Of a DNA stretch of 55,337 nt, positions 25,913 to 35,500 are shown piece after piece (position 1 is the stretch's first letter; each line of letters opens with the position of its first letter). The stretch is from DATDCV01 sp036524155 (GTDB taxonomy: Bacteria > Verrucomicrobiota > Verrucomicrobiia > Limisphaerales > UBA8199). Below the pieces are notes generated by a model, which worked only from the letters and a program-made list of their open reading frames with translations, had not been told where the DNA came from and ran no database searches. Made by a program: the position numbers and the translations under genes. Where the stretch lies: positions 1-55,337 of the forward strand of contig DATDCV010000487.1 in the NCBI GenBank assembly GCA_036524155.1, read 5' to 3'.

Positions 25913-26444
25913 TCAGGGGTTTACGCTCATCGAGTTGTTGGTCGTGATCGCGGTCATCGCAATTCTGGCTTCCCTGTTGCTGCCGGTGGTGGGACGGGTC
26001 AAAGAATCGGGCAAAGCGACCGCTTGCCTGAGCAACCTTCGGCAGGTCGGGATAGCGTTGCAGCTTTACGTGCAGGAGAACAATAATCGCCTCCCGGTAA
26101 TGAGAGACCGGAGCCTGACCGTCAGCAACGAACTTCCGTCCCCGGACCTCGTGCTGTCGCAGCAGTTGGGCAACACCAACGTGTTGCGGTGTACCTCGGA
26201 CAAACAACGGTTGTTTGAACGTACCGGTAGCAGCTATTCCTGGAACAACTTGCTCAACGGGCAGGATGCGGAGCACCTCAACGTGATGGGCCTGAAATTC
26301 GATCCACACCAGATCCCGTTGATGTTCGACAAGGAGAAATTTCACGTCGCCCGCGGAGAAGCGAAGGCGCAAAATTTTCTGTATGCGGACGGGCACATCA
26401 AGAACCTGCTCGTTCTCGAGGGCACGATTCGGCCCGGGCCATGA
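25701..26444 (+). CDS. Pseudopilin-like protein with repeat-encoded leader
   Basis: 247 residues. The prepilin signal QGFTLIELLVVIAVIAILA sits near residue 73, giving a leader several times longer than normal. The leader is encoded by the inverted repeat and reads as low-complexity FGFRISDFGF residues. ATG 25701 and TTG 25710 are the only usual start codons in frame before the signal, so the long leader seems real unless a rare start is used. After the helix come ACLSNLRQVGIALQLYVQEN and LRCTSDKQRL, then a C-terminal FLYADGHIKNLL resembling the DGH end of PVC pseudopilins. Its stop overlaps the ABC ATPase start by 4 bases (ATGA), implying translational coupling to a transporter. Confidence 0.8.
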   Translation: MLRLIHRGREHAARQESTIPAPGFRVVAAESGWFRSADLLSSRGRDDAFEGPSGFGLRISFGFRISDFGFVQGFTLIELLVVIAVIAILASLLLPVVGRVKESGKATACLSNLRQVGIALQLYVQENNNRLPVMRDRSLTVSNELPSPDLVLSQQLGNTNVLRCTSDKQRLFERTGSSYSWNNLLNGQDAEHLNVMGLKFDPHQIPLMFDKEKFHVARGEAKAQNFLYADGHIKNLLVLEGTIRPGP

Positions 26445-27355
26445 TCAAACTGCAACACTTGTGCAAGCGATTCGGCGAGCGGTTGGCGGTAGACAACCTG
26501 ACGCTGGAGGTCGGCCGCGGGGAGATCTACGGGCTGGTGGGCCACAATGGGGCGGGGAAGAGCACCGCGATTGGTATGATGCTTGGCCAGGTGTGGCCCA
26601 GCAGCGGCGAGGTGAAGGTGTGCGGCCACGACGTCACGGCGCACCGGCGGGACGCGCTGCGCCGGGTGGGCGCTATATTTGAAACGCCCGCTTTTTACGA
26701 TTACCTGAGCGGCTGGCGCAATCTGGAGATTTTGAGCTCGTACAGCGCTCCGACTCCAGCGACCCGCATCGCTGAAGTGGTCGATTGGGTGGGACTAACC
26801 GGCCGCCAACGCTCGAAGGTCAAAACCTATTCGCACGGCATGCGGGCGCGTCTCGCCCTGGCCCAGGCACTGCTGCCGCGTCCGGAACTGCTGATCCTGG
26901 ATGAGCCGAGCGACGGCCTGGACCCCGAGGGTATCCACGAGATGCGCCAGACCATTCTGCGCCTGCAGCGTGACTTGGGACTTACGATTCTGTTGTCGTC
27001 TCACCTGCTGAGCGAGGTCGAGCAGCTCTGTTCACATATCGGCGTTCTAAGCCAGGGGCGGATGGTTTTTGAAGGCAGCCTGCAGGACGTACGGCGCCGC
27101 AGTCAATGGGTGCGCCTAAAGGTCGGAGACTTTGGAAAGGCGACCGAGGTCCTGCGGGAGGAGCGCCTGATTGTGGAGACCCGCGACAGCCAGCATGTTG
27201 TCCTGGCTGAAAACGTCGGCACCGACGAGGTGGTGCGGGCGCTTGTCCGGCGTGGCGTCGCGGTCTTCGAAATTGCCCGCGAAGAGGAGACGCTCGAAGC
27301 CTTCTACCTGCGCCTTATGAAAGAACAGCCGGGCGGCCGATTAGTGAATCAGTGA
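26441..27355 (+). CDS. ABC transporter ATP-binding protein (CcmA/NatA type)
   Basis: 304 residues. Walker A is GHNGAGKST (about 34-42), the signature loop is YSHGMRARLALAQAL (the LSGGQ box is replaced by SHGMR, common in this subfamily), and Walker B is LLILDEPSDGLDPEG, followed by the switch histidine in LLSSHLLSEVEQL. A C-terminal domain of about 90 residues (from RRRSQWVRLKV) fits ATPases of ABC-2 exporters. It is coupled by an ATGA overlap to the upstream pseudopilin and followed by an ABC-2 permease gene, so it probably powers an export or membrane-remodelling transporter. Confidence 0.92.
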   Translation: MIKLQHLCKRFGERLAVDNLTLEVGRGEIYGLVGHNGAGKSTAIGMMLGQVWPSSGEVKVCGHDVTAHRRDALRRVGAIFETPAFYDYLSGWRNLEILSSYSAPTPATRIAEVVDWVGLTGRQRSKVKTYSHGMRARLALAQALLPRPELLILDEPSDGLDPEGIHEMRQTILRLQRDLGLTILLSSHLLSEVEQLCSHIGVLSQGRMVFEGSLQDVRRRSQWVRLKVGDFGKATEVLREERLIVETRDSQHVVLAENVGTDEVVRALVRRGVAVFEIAREEETLEAFYLRLMKEQPGGRLVNQ

Positions 27356-27393
27356 ATCAGTGGATCAGTGAATGACTGAATGAGTGAATGGAA
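27341..27393. repeat. Tandem GTGAATCA-type repeat
   Basis: Six degenerate units of about 9 bases (AGTGAATC, AGTGGATC, AGTGAATGA and similar) span the end of the ABC ATPase gene and the spacer after it. The last residues of the ATPase (VNQ) are encoded by the first unit. Confidence 0.65.
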
Positions 27394-27465
27394 CCCAGAA
27401 GCTGGCCCAGTCGCCCGCGTGCGGACTGAGGTCCGCGCGCCGAGCCTCGGGTTCACGGGGCCAAT

Positions 27466-28377
27466 ATGTGCACCGAAGCGGAAGGAGTTCCTTCACGTTC
27501 TGATGCTTCGATGCGCCTGGTTTCCTATGCCACTATGTTTTTCCACCACCTGAGAAACGAGCTCTGGAAGCTCTTTGGCAAGAAGCGGACCTACATTGGG
27601 TTTGGCGCTTTCCTGCTGTCACAGAATGCGATGCTACTCGCGTTTCGGTTTACGCATTGGCAACGCGAGGTCGAACGGACCCTGGCCGGCAACGGTTACA
27701 TCGCCGAAGAGTATATTTCCGCGCTGACGGTTGCGGTGGTGATGCTGATCCCGCAAATCCTGTTGCTGATGCCCCTCTACACGGCACTGGTGGGGGGCGA
27801 CCTCGTCGCGAAGGAAGCTGAGGACGGCACTTTAAGGATGATCCTGTCGCGCCCGATCTCCCGCCTGCGGCTGCTTTGGGTCAAGTGGCTGGCCGGAGTT
27901 ATCTTTGCCGCCGTTCTCGTGCTGGCGCTTGGCGCAACCGCGCTGTTCTTCGCCTGTCTCTGGTTCCCGTGGAAAGGCATGTTTATGTTTTCCCTGTGGC
28001 CGGAGAGAATTTTCAACCTGCTCAGCGCCGGAGAAGGCTTGCGGCTTTATGTCGCGTCGCATTTGCTGATGACAGTCAACGCCACCGTCGTGCTCTCGCT
28101 GGCGTTCATGTTTTCCTGTTTCAACATGAAACCTGCCGCCGCGACCATTCTGGCCCTCTCGTTCATGTTCATTAATTTAGTCATGGAGCACATTCCCTTC
28201 TTCGAGCAGTACCAGGAATGGTTCCTGCCGTACCATTTCCGCATGTGGCTCCTGACCTACGCCGACCCGATTCCCTGGTCCCGAGTGCTGGGTTCGCTGT
28301 GCGTGCTGCTGGCCTTTAATCTGACCACTTTCCTCGTCGGCGCGGCCGGTTTCCAGGCCCGGGATATCAAATCGTGA
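27466..28377 (+). CDS. ABC-2 type transporter permease
   Basis: About 303 residues with six hydrophobic helices: YIGFGAFLLSQNAMLLAFRF, VVMLIPQILLLMPLYTALV, a helix around IFAAVLVLALGATALFFACL, MTVNATVVLSLAFMFSC, ATILALSFMFINLVM and a final SLCVLLAFNLTTFLVGAAGF. The cytoplasmic loop KEAEDGTLRMILSRPISRLR is the typical ABC-2 segment. Start is uncertain: ATG 27466 gives the longest form, while 27511 and 27535 (MFFHHLRNELWKL) would remove a polar extension and look at least as natural. It is the partner of the ATPase at 26441 in a two-component transporter. Confidence 0.88.
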   Translation: MCTEAEGVPSRSDASMRLVSYATMFFHHLRNELWKLFGKKRTYIGFGAFLLSQNAMLLAFRFTHWQREVERTLAGNGYIAEEYISALTVAVVMLIPQILLLMPLYTALVGGDLVAKEAEDGTLRMILSRPISRLRLLWVKWLAGVIFAAVLVLALGATALFFACLWFPWKGMFMFSLWPERIFNLLSAGEGLRLYVASHLLMTVNATVVLSLAFMFSCFNMKPAAATILALSFMFINLVMEHIPFFEQYQEWFLPYHFRMWLLTYADPIPWSRVLGSLCVLLAFNLTTFLVGAAGFQARDIKS

Positions 28378-28721
28378 CCTGACTCGGAGACCCTCGGGTA
28401 CCCCTGCACCCCGAGGCCGCATTGCGAATTGCCACCCAACAGCGCCAGTTCGAGGCATCCCGCAAAGCCCGTTTCTGCATTCTGAACCGGGGATTGCTGG
28501 ACCCACGACGAGCGCACGCCGGACATTTCACTGACCCCAATACTGTTTTTTCGAATTCTTTTCGAAAGTCCTTGACTCAATCTCGGCTCTGGGATTAACC
28601 TCGCCGCGAAGCCATGAATCCGAGCAGCAGCTCACTGCGTCTACTGGCGTACCCGTTCTATGCCGAGGTGAGCGGTGCAAGGAAACAGGCCTCACGACGA
28701 CAAACCTCAACCCAATCCCGT
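28378..28721. other. Non-coding gap between ABC permease and triple-repeat protein
   Basis: I see no gene here. A 7-bp hairpin (CCTCGGG 28392-28398 with CCCGAGG 28410-28416) follows the permease stop and could end transcription, although no T run follows. TTGACT at 28572-28577 could be a -35 element, but the sequence 17 bases on (TTAACC) is a poor -10. Confidence 0.35.
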
Positions 28722-31700
28722 ATGAGAAAAAAGTACCTGATCGAATATGGATTAATGGACATACGGCTCGCCCTGAGCGTAGCCGTGTGTATCGCAGGAA
28801 CTGCCTACGGCCAGTACCTACCTCAGAACGTATGCCAGCCCGGAGACCCGCTCGTGGCGTCTTCGGCGAACAGCCCGGGCTCCGAAGGCGTGGCCAACGC
28901 CATCGATGGTACAACGACGAAGTATTTGAACTTCGATACCAGCACCGGTCACACGCCACCCAACGCTCCCTCCGGTTTCATCGTCACGCCGAGCGTCGGG
29001 ATGACTTGGCTTAGCGGCGTCGCCATCCAATCGGCCAATGACGCCCCCGAGCGAGACCCGCACCATTTCACGATCGAGGGATCGAATGACGACCCGACCA
29101 ACTTCACCAGTTTCGCGGCGGGTAATTGGACCATGGTGGCCGATGTGACCATCGACTATTTTACCAATCGGTACCAGTGGCAGACCGCCTACTTCGTTAA
29201 TTATGGGGCGTTCAAGAGTTATCGGTGGACGGTGCTCCAAGTCTCAACGAACAACGGTTGTTGCATGCAGGTGGCCGAAGTGCAGTTACTGGGGACGGCT
29301 GTGCCCAAGGTGGTGACGACACCCGGTGACCCAATCTTCGCGTCTTCGGCAAATAGTCCGGGTTCGGAGGGCGTCGCCAATGCCATCGACGGGACCACCA
29401 CGAAGTATTTGAACTTCGACACCAGCACCGGTCATACTCCTCCCAACGCGCCGTCCGGGTTTGCCGTGACGCCGTCGGTGGGGGCGACCCTGATCAACGG
29501 CATAACGATGCAGTCGGCGAATGACGCCCCGGAGCGAGATCCGAAGGCGATAACCATCGAGGGGTCGAACGACGCGATTACCGGTTTCAGCGGCGGCAAT
29601 TGGGAACTGATCTATTCCAACGGCAATATCCCGGTTTTTGCTGGCCGCTATGCGTCGCAGACCTTCGTTTTCCCGAACGTAAAACCGTACAAGAGTTATC
29701 GCTGGACGGTTGTTCAGGTCCAGACCAATAACGGTTGTTGCATGCAGATCGCGGAGGTGTCGTTGCTTGGCGCGGGCGCCCCGCAAAACGTAGTGGTGCC
29801 CAGCGATTCGATCATCGCTTCCTCGGCTAACAGCCCGGGGTCGGAAGGCGTCGCCAACGCCATCGACGGTACCACCACGAAATACTTGAACTTCGACACC
29901 AGCACGGGTCATAGTCCTCCCAACGCGCCCTCCGGTTTCGTCGTCACGCCTTCAGTTGGGTCTACGGTCATCATTGGCATGGGCATTCAGTCGGCCAACG
30001 ATGCGCCCGAGCGTGATCCCAAGCATGTGACGCTGGAGGGGTCCAACGACGATACCGCCAATTGGTCGTCGGGAGCCTGGACCACGGTGGCGGATCTTCA
30101 GTTTGACTACTTCACGAACCGCTATCAGTGGCAATATCTGTATTTCCAGAATCAACTCCCATTCAAGCATTACCGTTGGACTGTCCTGGAAGTAGCGACG
30201 AACAATGGGTGTTGCATGCAAGTGGCCGAAGTACAGCTTCTGGCGGTGACCGCCAAGGCCGACTGCACTAAGGCCGCCTTCGTCTCGCTTCCGACTGACA
30301 TGCCGGTTCTGGCTGGCTCGCAGGCGACCTTCTTCGCTGCCGTAAACGGGCCGTGGCCGCTCCAGTGGGCCAGCAACGGTATCACGCTCCAGGGTGCGAC
30401 TAAATCCACCTTCACCACGGTGCCCATAACCACTGCTAACGCGGGGGCAGCCTACACACTGTCGATCGTTGGCTGCCAGACCAGTGCGCCCGTTCACGCC
30501 GTGGTGTTCACGCCATCAACCATCCAAAGTGTAGGCATCCAGTTTGCCGGCGGTGGTGCTAATGGGGCCCCGACGTATATCCGGACCAACGACATCGCGG
30601 GCCAGCACCTGCAGGCGTTCTGGAACATCGCAACCAACGCCAACGGCAATGTCGCCAATACCAATGGCATCATAAATCCACTAAGGGACAGCTCGAATAA
30701 CGTCACGACTATAACCTTTAATTACGCGACGTCGGGTACCTGGGGTGCCGGTGTCGGCTCGGATCAGCCAGTTCAACGGCTGCTGAACGGCATAGTGGGA
30801 AGCACGGGTGCTTCCGGAGGCGTTTCTACTGATCAAATATTGACGTTCAGCAACGTGCCGGCTGGAACGCATTCGCTGTTGGTCTATGCCATCAGCCCTC
30901 CGCTGCAGTTCCAGACTGTCAGCTACTATGTCGCGAATCAGGTGCCGCTCAAAACTAATTACATTCGCGTGATGAATTCGGATGAGTATAAACCGTCGCC
31001 CGGGTTTTATCGCGGCCTAAGCACCAGCCTCGCCAACCCGGACACTGCAAACTTTCTCCGATTCGACGAATTGCACCCGGCTGCCGACGGCACCATCACG
31101 CTGGTGTATGACGTCCTGACCGAGACGACCTCCACCATACGGGAGACGGGCGTCAACGCCATTCAACTGCTGCTGAACGCTGGCAGCGTGGGCAATCCGC
31201 CAGTCATTACCCAGCAGCCTCAACCGACCGTGGCGCCTCAGGGGTATCCGGCGACATTAACGGTTGTGGCGACGGGCACCGGGCTCAGTTACCAATGGCG
31301 CAAGGGCGGCGTTCCGGTAACGGATGGCGGCCATCTCAGTGGCGCTAACACTGATACGCTGACCATCTTCCCGTTGAGCGCGGCGGACGAGGGAATCTAC
31401 AGCGTTGAGGTCATCAACGCGGTGGGAACAACCGTCAGCAAAAACGCTGCGGTCAACATATCCAAGTACGACATCCAGGACCGCCTGGTGAGTTATTGGA
31501 AATTTGACGAAGGCTCAGGCACAAACGTCGCCAACTCCGTAGCGGGGGGCGAACCGGCCACGCTTTACGGCAATGCCTTTACCTGGGACGTGGGTAAAGT
31601 GGGCAACGCCTTCACTTGGGATCCGTATAGCAACTACGGGCTCGTGAGCAACTATACCAAGGCGACAAAACAAATCGCCGGTTCGGTCTGGGTGAAGTGG

Positions 31701-32408
31701 CCGCTCTATTACTTGAGCTTCCCTCAGGCCATCTTCAAGAATGCCGCCCCGGATTTGATCACCAGCGGCGGCGCGGGGACCACCCATGGCCAGTTCTCGC
31801 TCGACCTGGTCCAGGACTCCGCCGGGACTCCGCTGGTACGGGCGGTTATCGGGTTAGGCCCGAATATCGCAACCGCAATCGGCACAACGCCCGTCCCGAA
31901 TGACAACGCTTGGCACCATGTCGCCTTTAGTGCCGACGGCGCTCAGCTCAAGGTCTACTTGGATGGGCAACTCAACGGCTCGGTGGATTACCTTGCCGAC
32001 ATCAATGTGCCCGATATCCCGTGGTTAGCCATCGGAGCCAACATGGTCGTTGACACGGTCAACCCGCCTGCATCTGCCACCGGAACAAACTATTTCTGGG
32101 GCACGATGGACGAGCTGGCGCTCTGGACACGGGCCTTGACGGCCACAGAAGTCACCTTGCTGAACAACGCCGGCAAGGCGAGTCAATCCCTGACCAACGT
32201 CGTGGAAACACCACCTGCCGCGCCGGCGACGTTGAGTTCGCAGATCACGGGCAGCAATATCCAAATCTCGTGGTCGCCGGCCGGCGGTCACTTGGAGGCG
32301 ACTCCGACCCTTTCGCCAGCCGCCTGGACCAGCCTGGCAAACACTAACCCGGCGACAATCCCGTTGTCGGGCAATCCCCAGAGGTACTTCAGGGTTGTTA
32401 GTCCTTAA
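28722..32408 (+). CDS. Large exported protein with three near-identical discoidin-like modules, Ig-like and LamG domains
   Basis: About 1228 residues. ATG 28722 is chosen because it starts a signal peptide (MRKK, then IRLALSVAVCIAGTAYG); an earlier ATG at 28614 would add 36 polar residues. Three modules of about 158 residues (roughly 40-190, 200-355, 360-510) each begin ASSANSPGSEGVANAIDG and end with NNGCCMQ(V/I)AEV; the pattern fits F5/8 type C (galactose-binding) domains. An Ig-like region follows (about 516-595), then another beta region, an Ig domain (about 823-917, QQPQPTVAPQGYPATLTVVA), and a LamG/concanavalin-like domain (about 920-1155, YWKFDEGSGTNVANS). The C-terminus ends QRYFRVVSP. 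Probably a secreted or surface carbohydrate-binding protein. A strong terminator follows. Confidence 0.85.
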   Translation: MRKKYLIEYGLMDIRLALSVAVCIAGTAYGQYLPQNVCQPGDPLVASSANSPGSEGVANAIDGTTTKYLNFDTSTGHTPPNAPSGFIVTPSVGMTWLSGVAIQSANDAPERDPHHFTIEGSNDDPTNFTSFAAGNWTMVADVTIDYFTNRYQWQTAYFVNYGAFKSYRWTVLQVSTNNGCCMQVAEVQLLGTAVPKVVTTPGDPIFASSANSPGSEGVANAIDGTTTKYLNFDTSTGHTPPNAPSGFAVTPSVGATLINGITMQSANDAPERDPKAITIEGSNDAITGFSGGNWELIYSNGNIPVFAGRYASQTFVFPNVKPYKSYRWTVVQVQTNNGCCMQIAEVSLLGAGAPQNVVVPSDSIIASSANSPGSEGVANAIDGTTTKYLNFDTSTGHSPPNAPSGFVVTPSVGSTVIIGMGIQSANDAPERDPKHVTLEGSNDDTANWSSGAWTTVADLQFDYFTNRYQWQYLYFQNQLPFKHYRWTVLEVATNNGCCMQVAEVQLLAVTAKADCTKAAFVSLPTDMPVLAGSQATFFAAVNGPWPLQWASNGITLQGATKSTFTTVPITTANAGAAYTLSIVGCQTSAPVHAVVFTPSTIQSVGIQFAGGGANGAPTYIRTNDIAGQHLQAFWNIATNANGNVANTNGIINPLRDSSNNVTTITFNYATSGTWGAGVGSDQPVQRLLNGIVGSTGASGGVSTDQILTFSNVPAGTHSLLVYAISPPLQFQTVSYYVANQVPLKTNYIRVMNSDEYKPSPGFYRGLSTSLANPDTANFLRFDELHPAADGTITLVYDVLTETTSTIRETGVNAIQLLLNAGSVGNPPVITQQPQPTVAPQGYPATLTVVATGTGLSYQWRKGGVPVTDGGHLSGANTDTLTIFPLSAADEGIYSVEVINAVGTTVSKNAAVNISKYDIQDRLVSYWKFDEGSGTNVANSVAGGEPATLYGNAFTWDVGKVGNAFTWDPYSNYGLVSNYTKATKQIAGSVWVKWPLYYLSFPQAIFKNAAPDLITSGGAGTTHGQFSLDLVQDSAGTPLVRAVIGLGPNIATAIGTTPVPNDNAWHHVAFSADGAQLKVYLDGQLNGSVDYLADINVPDIPWLAIGANMVVDTVNPPASATGTNYFWGTMDELALWTRALTATEVTLLNNAGKASQSLTNVVETPPAAPATLSSQITGSNIQISWSPAGGHLEATPTLSPAAWTSLANTNPATIPLSGNPQRYFRVVSP

Positions 32409-32433
32409 ACACCTCTCTCGGTGAACATCAAGG

Positions 32434-32470
32434 GAGCCGCGGGCTTGTCCCGCGGCTCTCTTTTGTTTTG
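32434..32470 (+). terminator. Intrinsic terminator after the triple-module protein
   Basis: A 10-bp perfect stem GAGCCGCGGG (32434-32443) and CCCGCGGCTC (32449-32458) with loop CTTGT, followed by TCTTTTGTTTTG. It argues that the next gene starts after it, at 32511 or 32529. Confidence 0.85.
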
Positions 32471-32510
32471 GCTTCACTCACACCGACGGACTGTTAGCCT
32501 TTCCCGGAAT

Positions 32511-35500
32511 ATGGTTCAGGTCCAACTCATGCGCCGCTGGCGGCAACGTGCTGTGGTCTGTTGCGCTTTGGGCTTGTCCCTCCTGTTGTGTGCCACCGAA
32601 GGCGGGGCGGCTGACTGGCATGCGGAAAAGGGGTTCCGTTGGACCGAACTATCGGTCCTGAAACCAGGCAAGACCGGATTTAGGTTGTTACCTGCGGAGA
32701 CGACTGGAATCGCGTTCACCAACCGGCTGGACGAGTTCTCCGGGGCAGCCAATCGCGTCTTGCTCGGTGGTTCGGGAGTGGCGGTCGGGGATGCCGACAA
32801 CGACGGGCTTCCCGACGTATTCCTGTGCGATCTAAGCGGGCACAACGCACTATACCGGAACCTGGGCAATTGGCGTTTCAAAGATGTAACGGCCGAAGCT
32901 GGATTGGCCGCGCCGCAGCCGTTCTCTCGGGGCGCGGCATTGGCGGACATAAACGGTGACGGCTGGCTGGACCTGCTGATCTCGGTGACGGGCCGCGGGG
33001 TACTTTGCTTTCTCAACGACGGACACGGCAAGTTCCTGGACGCGACCTCCAGTGCCGGGACCGCCAGCCGGTATGGCAGCTTGACGATGGCGCTGTCGGA
33101 CGTCGATGGTAATGGCACGCTGGACCTGTATATCGCCAACAATCGGCCAGATGACATTCGCGATCGAGGCCAGGTGACCGTCAGCATGGTGAACGGCCGG
33201 CCGATGCTGCGCGGGGCCGAAACCAATCGGTTCGTTATGCTCAATAACCGTCTCGAAGAATGCGGCCAACCCGACCAACTCTTCCTCAACGAGGGGGCCG
33301 GGCATTTCAAACTGGCCTCGTGGACAGATGGGAGCTTTCTGGACGAGACGGGCAAACCCTTGGCCGAGCAGCCTTTGGATTGGGGCCTGACCGCCACTTT
33401 CCGAGACGTGAACGACGATCAGGCTCCGGACCTGTACGTCTGCAATGACTATTGGACCCCGGATCATTTCTGGATAAACGATGGTCACGGCCATTTCCGG
33501 GCCATCGCACAACCTGCCATGCGCAAGATGAGCGCCAGTTCGATGAGCGTGGATTTTGCCGACATTGATCGTGACGGTTACGTCGATTTCTTCACGGTGG
33601 ATATGCTGAGCCGCTTCCCGCAGTTACGCAAACGGCAGTTATATGCCCAGGTGCCGATGGCTACCCCCATCGGCGTCACCGATGATCGGCCGCAGGTCAT
33701 GCGCAACGCGCTGTTTCTCAACCGGCACGACGGCACCTTCGCCGAGATCGCTTTTTTTGCCAACCTGCCAGCCTCGGATTGGTCCTGGGCGCCGATGTTC
33801 CTCGACGTGGACCTGGACGGCTATGAGGACCTGCTGATCGGCGCGGGCTATTTCCGGGATGTGCAGGATTACGACGCAGAGAACCTAATCCGGTCTCGTC
33901 AGCATTCGTGGGCGGGGTTCAAAAGCGAAGCTGAGCGCCAGCAAGCATTCACGCTCGAACTGATGGAGCATTACCGGCTCTACCCGACCCTTTTGATGCC
34001 GATCGCCGGGTTCAGGAACCTGGGCGATTGCAGGTTCGAAGAAGTCACCGCGGCCTGGGGGTTAAACCACCTTGGGTGCCACCAGGGCATCGCTATGGCC
34101 GACTTTGACGGAGACGGCGACCTGGACCTAATCGTCAACGATTTTAATAGTCCGGCTCTGATGTTTAGGAATGACAGCCCGGCGGGTCGGGTCGCCGTTC
34201 GGCTCAAAGGTCGCGCTCCAAACACCCGGGGTATTGGCGCGAAGGTCTCCCTGCTTAATGGCGGCGTGCCAAAACAAAAGACCGAGATTATCTGCGGCGG
34301 CCATTATCTTTCCTGCTCGGATACCGAGGCCGTGTTTGCCACGGGGCCCGCCCCGGGCGCGATGAGCCTCGAGGTTCGCTGGCGGAGCGGGACCCGGAGT
34401 GTGGTCAATTCAGTTCAGGCGAATCGGCTCTATGAGATCGACGAAAGCGCTGCCGAGGCCGCGCCTATACCACCCCTCGAAAAGCCGAGCCCGATATTTG
34501 AAGAAGTCAGTAATCTCATCGGCCACCAGCACCACGAACCGGCGTTCGACGACTACGAGCGGCAACCGTTGCTGCCTTTCAAGCTTAGCCAACTTGGTCC
34601 CGGAGCCGCGTGGTTCGACCTCGATGGGGATGGCCATGAGGACTTAATCATTGGCTCCGGCCGGGGGGGGGCACTGGCCGTCTTTCGCTCGGATGGCCGG
34701 GGTCAGTTCACTCGCTGGCTTGCGGACAGCACCCTCGTCTTGAGCAACGACACCAGTGGCCTGGTGGGCTGGCAGGATCCTGCCGGCGCGCGAAGCATTC
34801 TTGTGGGGTGGAGCGGGTATGAAACCAAGACCGACCAGGCCGCACTGACGTTCGGGCTTGTCGACGGGCGGGTTGCTGCCGGAGCACCCTTCACCTCGGC
34901 CATGGCCACCAGCGGCGCGCTGGCTCTCGGAGACATGAACGGCGATGGTCACCTGGCTCTGTTCATTGCCGGCGGTGTCTCTCCGGGCCGGTACCCGAAA
35001 GGCGCACCTTCACGGATCTGCAGATTCATCGGTCAACAGTGGGTACCTGATGAGAAAAACAGTCAGCTCTTCGAGAATATCGGGATCGTGAATGGCGCTG
35101 TTTGGAGCGATCTCGAGGGAGATGGTATCCCCGAGTTGGTGTTGGCCTGTGAGTGGGGGCCTGTCCGGGTGTTTCGCAGTCGCGACGGCGTGTTTTCGGA
35201 AATCACGGATGAGTTGGGACTCAAGCAGGTCACTGGCTGGTGGCGCGGCGTGACTACGGGAGACCTGAATAATGACGGTAAACTGGACATTATCGCCTCA
35301 AACTGGGGACTCAATAGCGCGTACCGCGCAAGTGAACCGCAGCCGCTCACGTTCGTTTACGGGGAACTCGCGCAGCCGGGAATCGTCGATGTGATCGAAA
35401 CGGAATACGACCGGAGTGCGTTGGTGCCCGTGCGCCAGTTCATGGCGATGACTGCATCCATGCCGTTTTTGCATGCGCAGTTCCCCACGCATAAAGCCTA

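Noticed and set aside
28572..28600. TTGACT considered as the promoter of the triple-module protein
   Set aside because: The sequence at the proper distance (TTAACC) is too unlike a -10 box to list as a promoter.
32421..32510. Longer N-terminus for the FG-GAP protein
   Set aside because: This stretch contains an intrinsic terminator hairpin and T run, so it is not likely to be translated.
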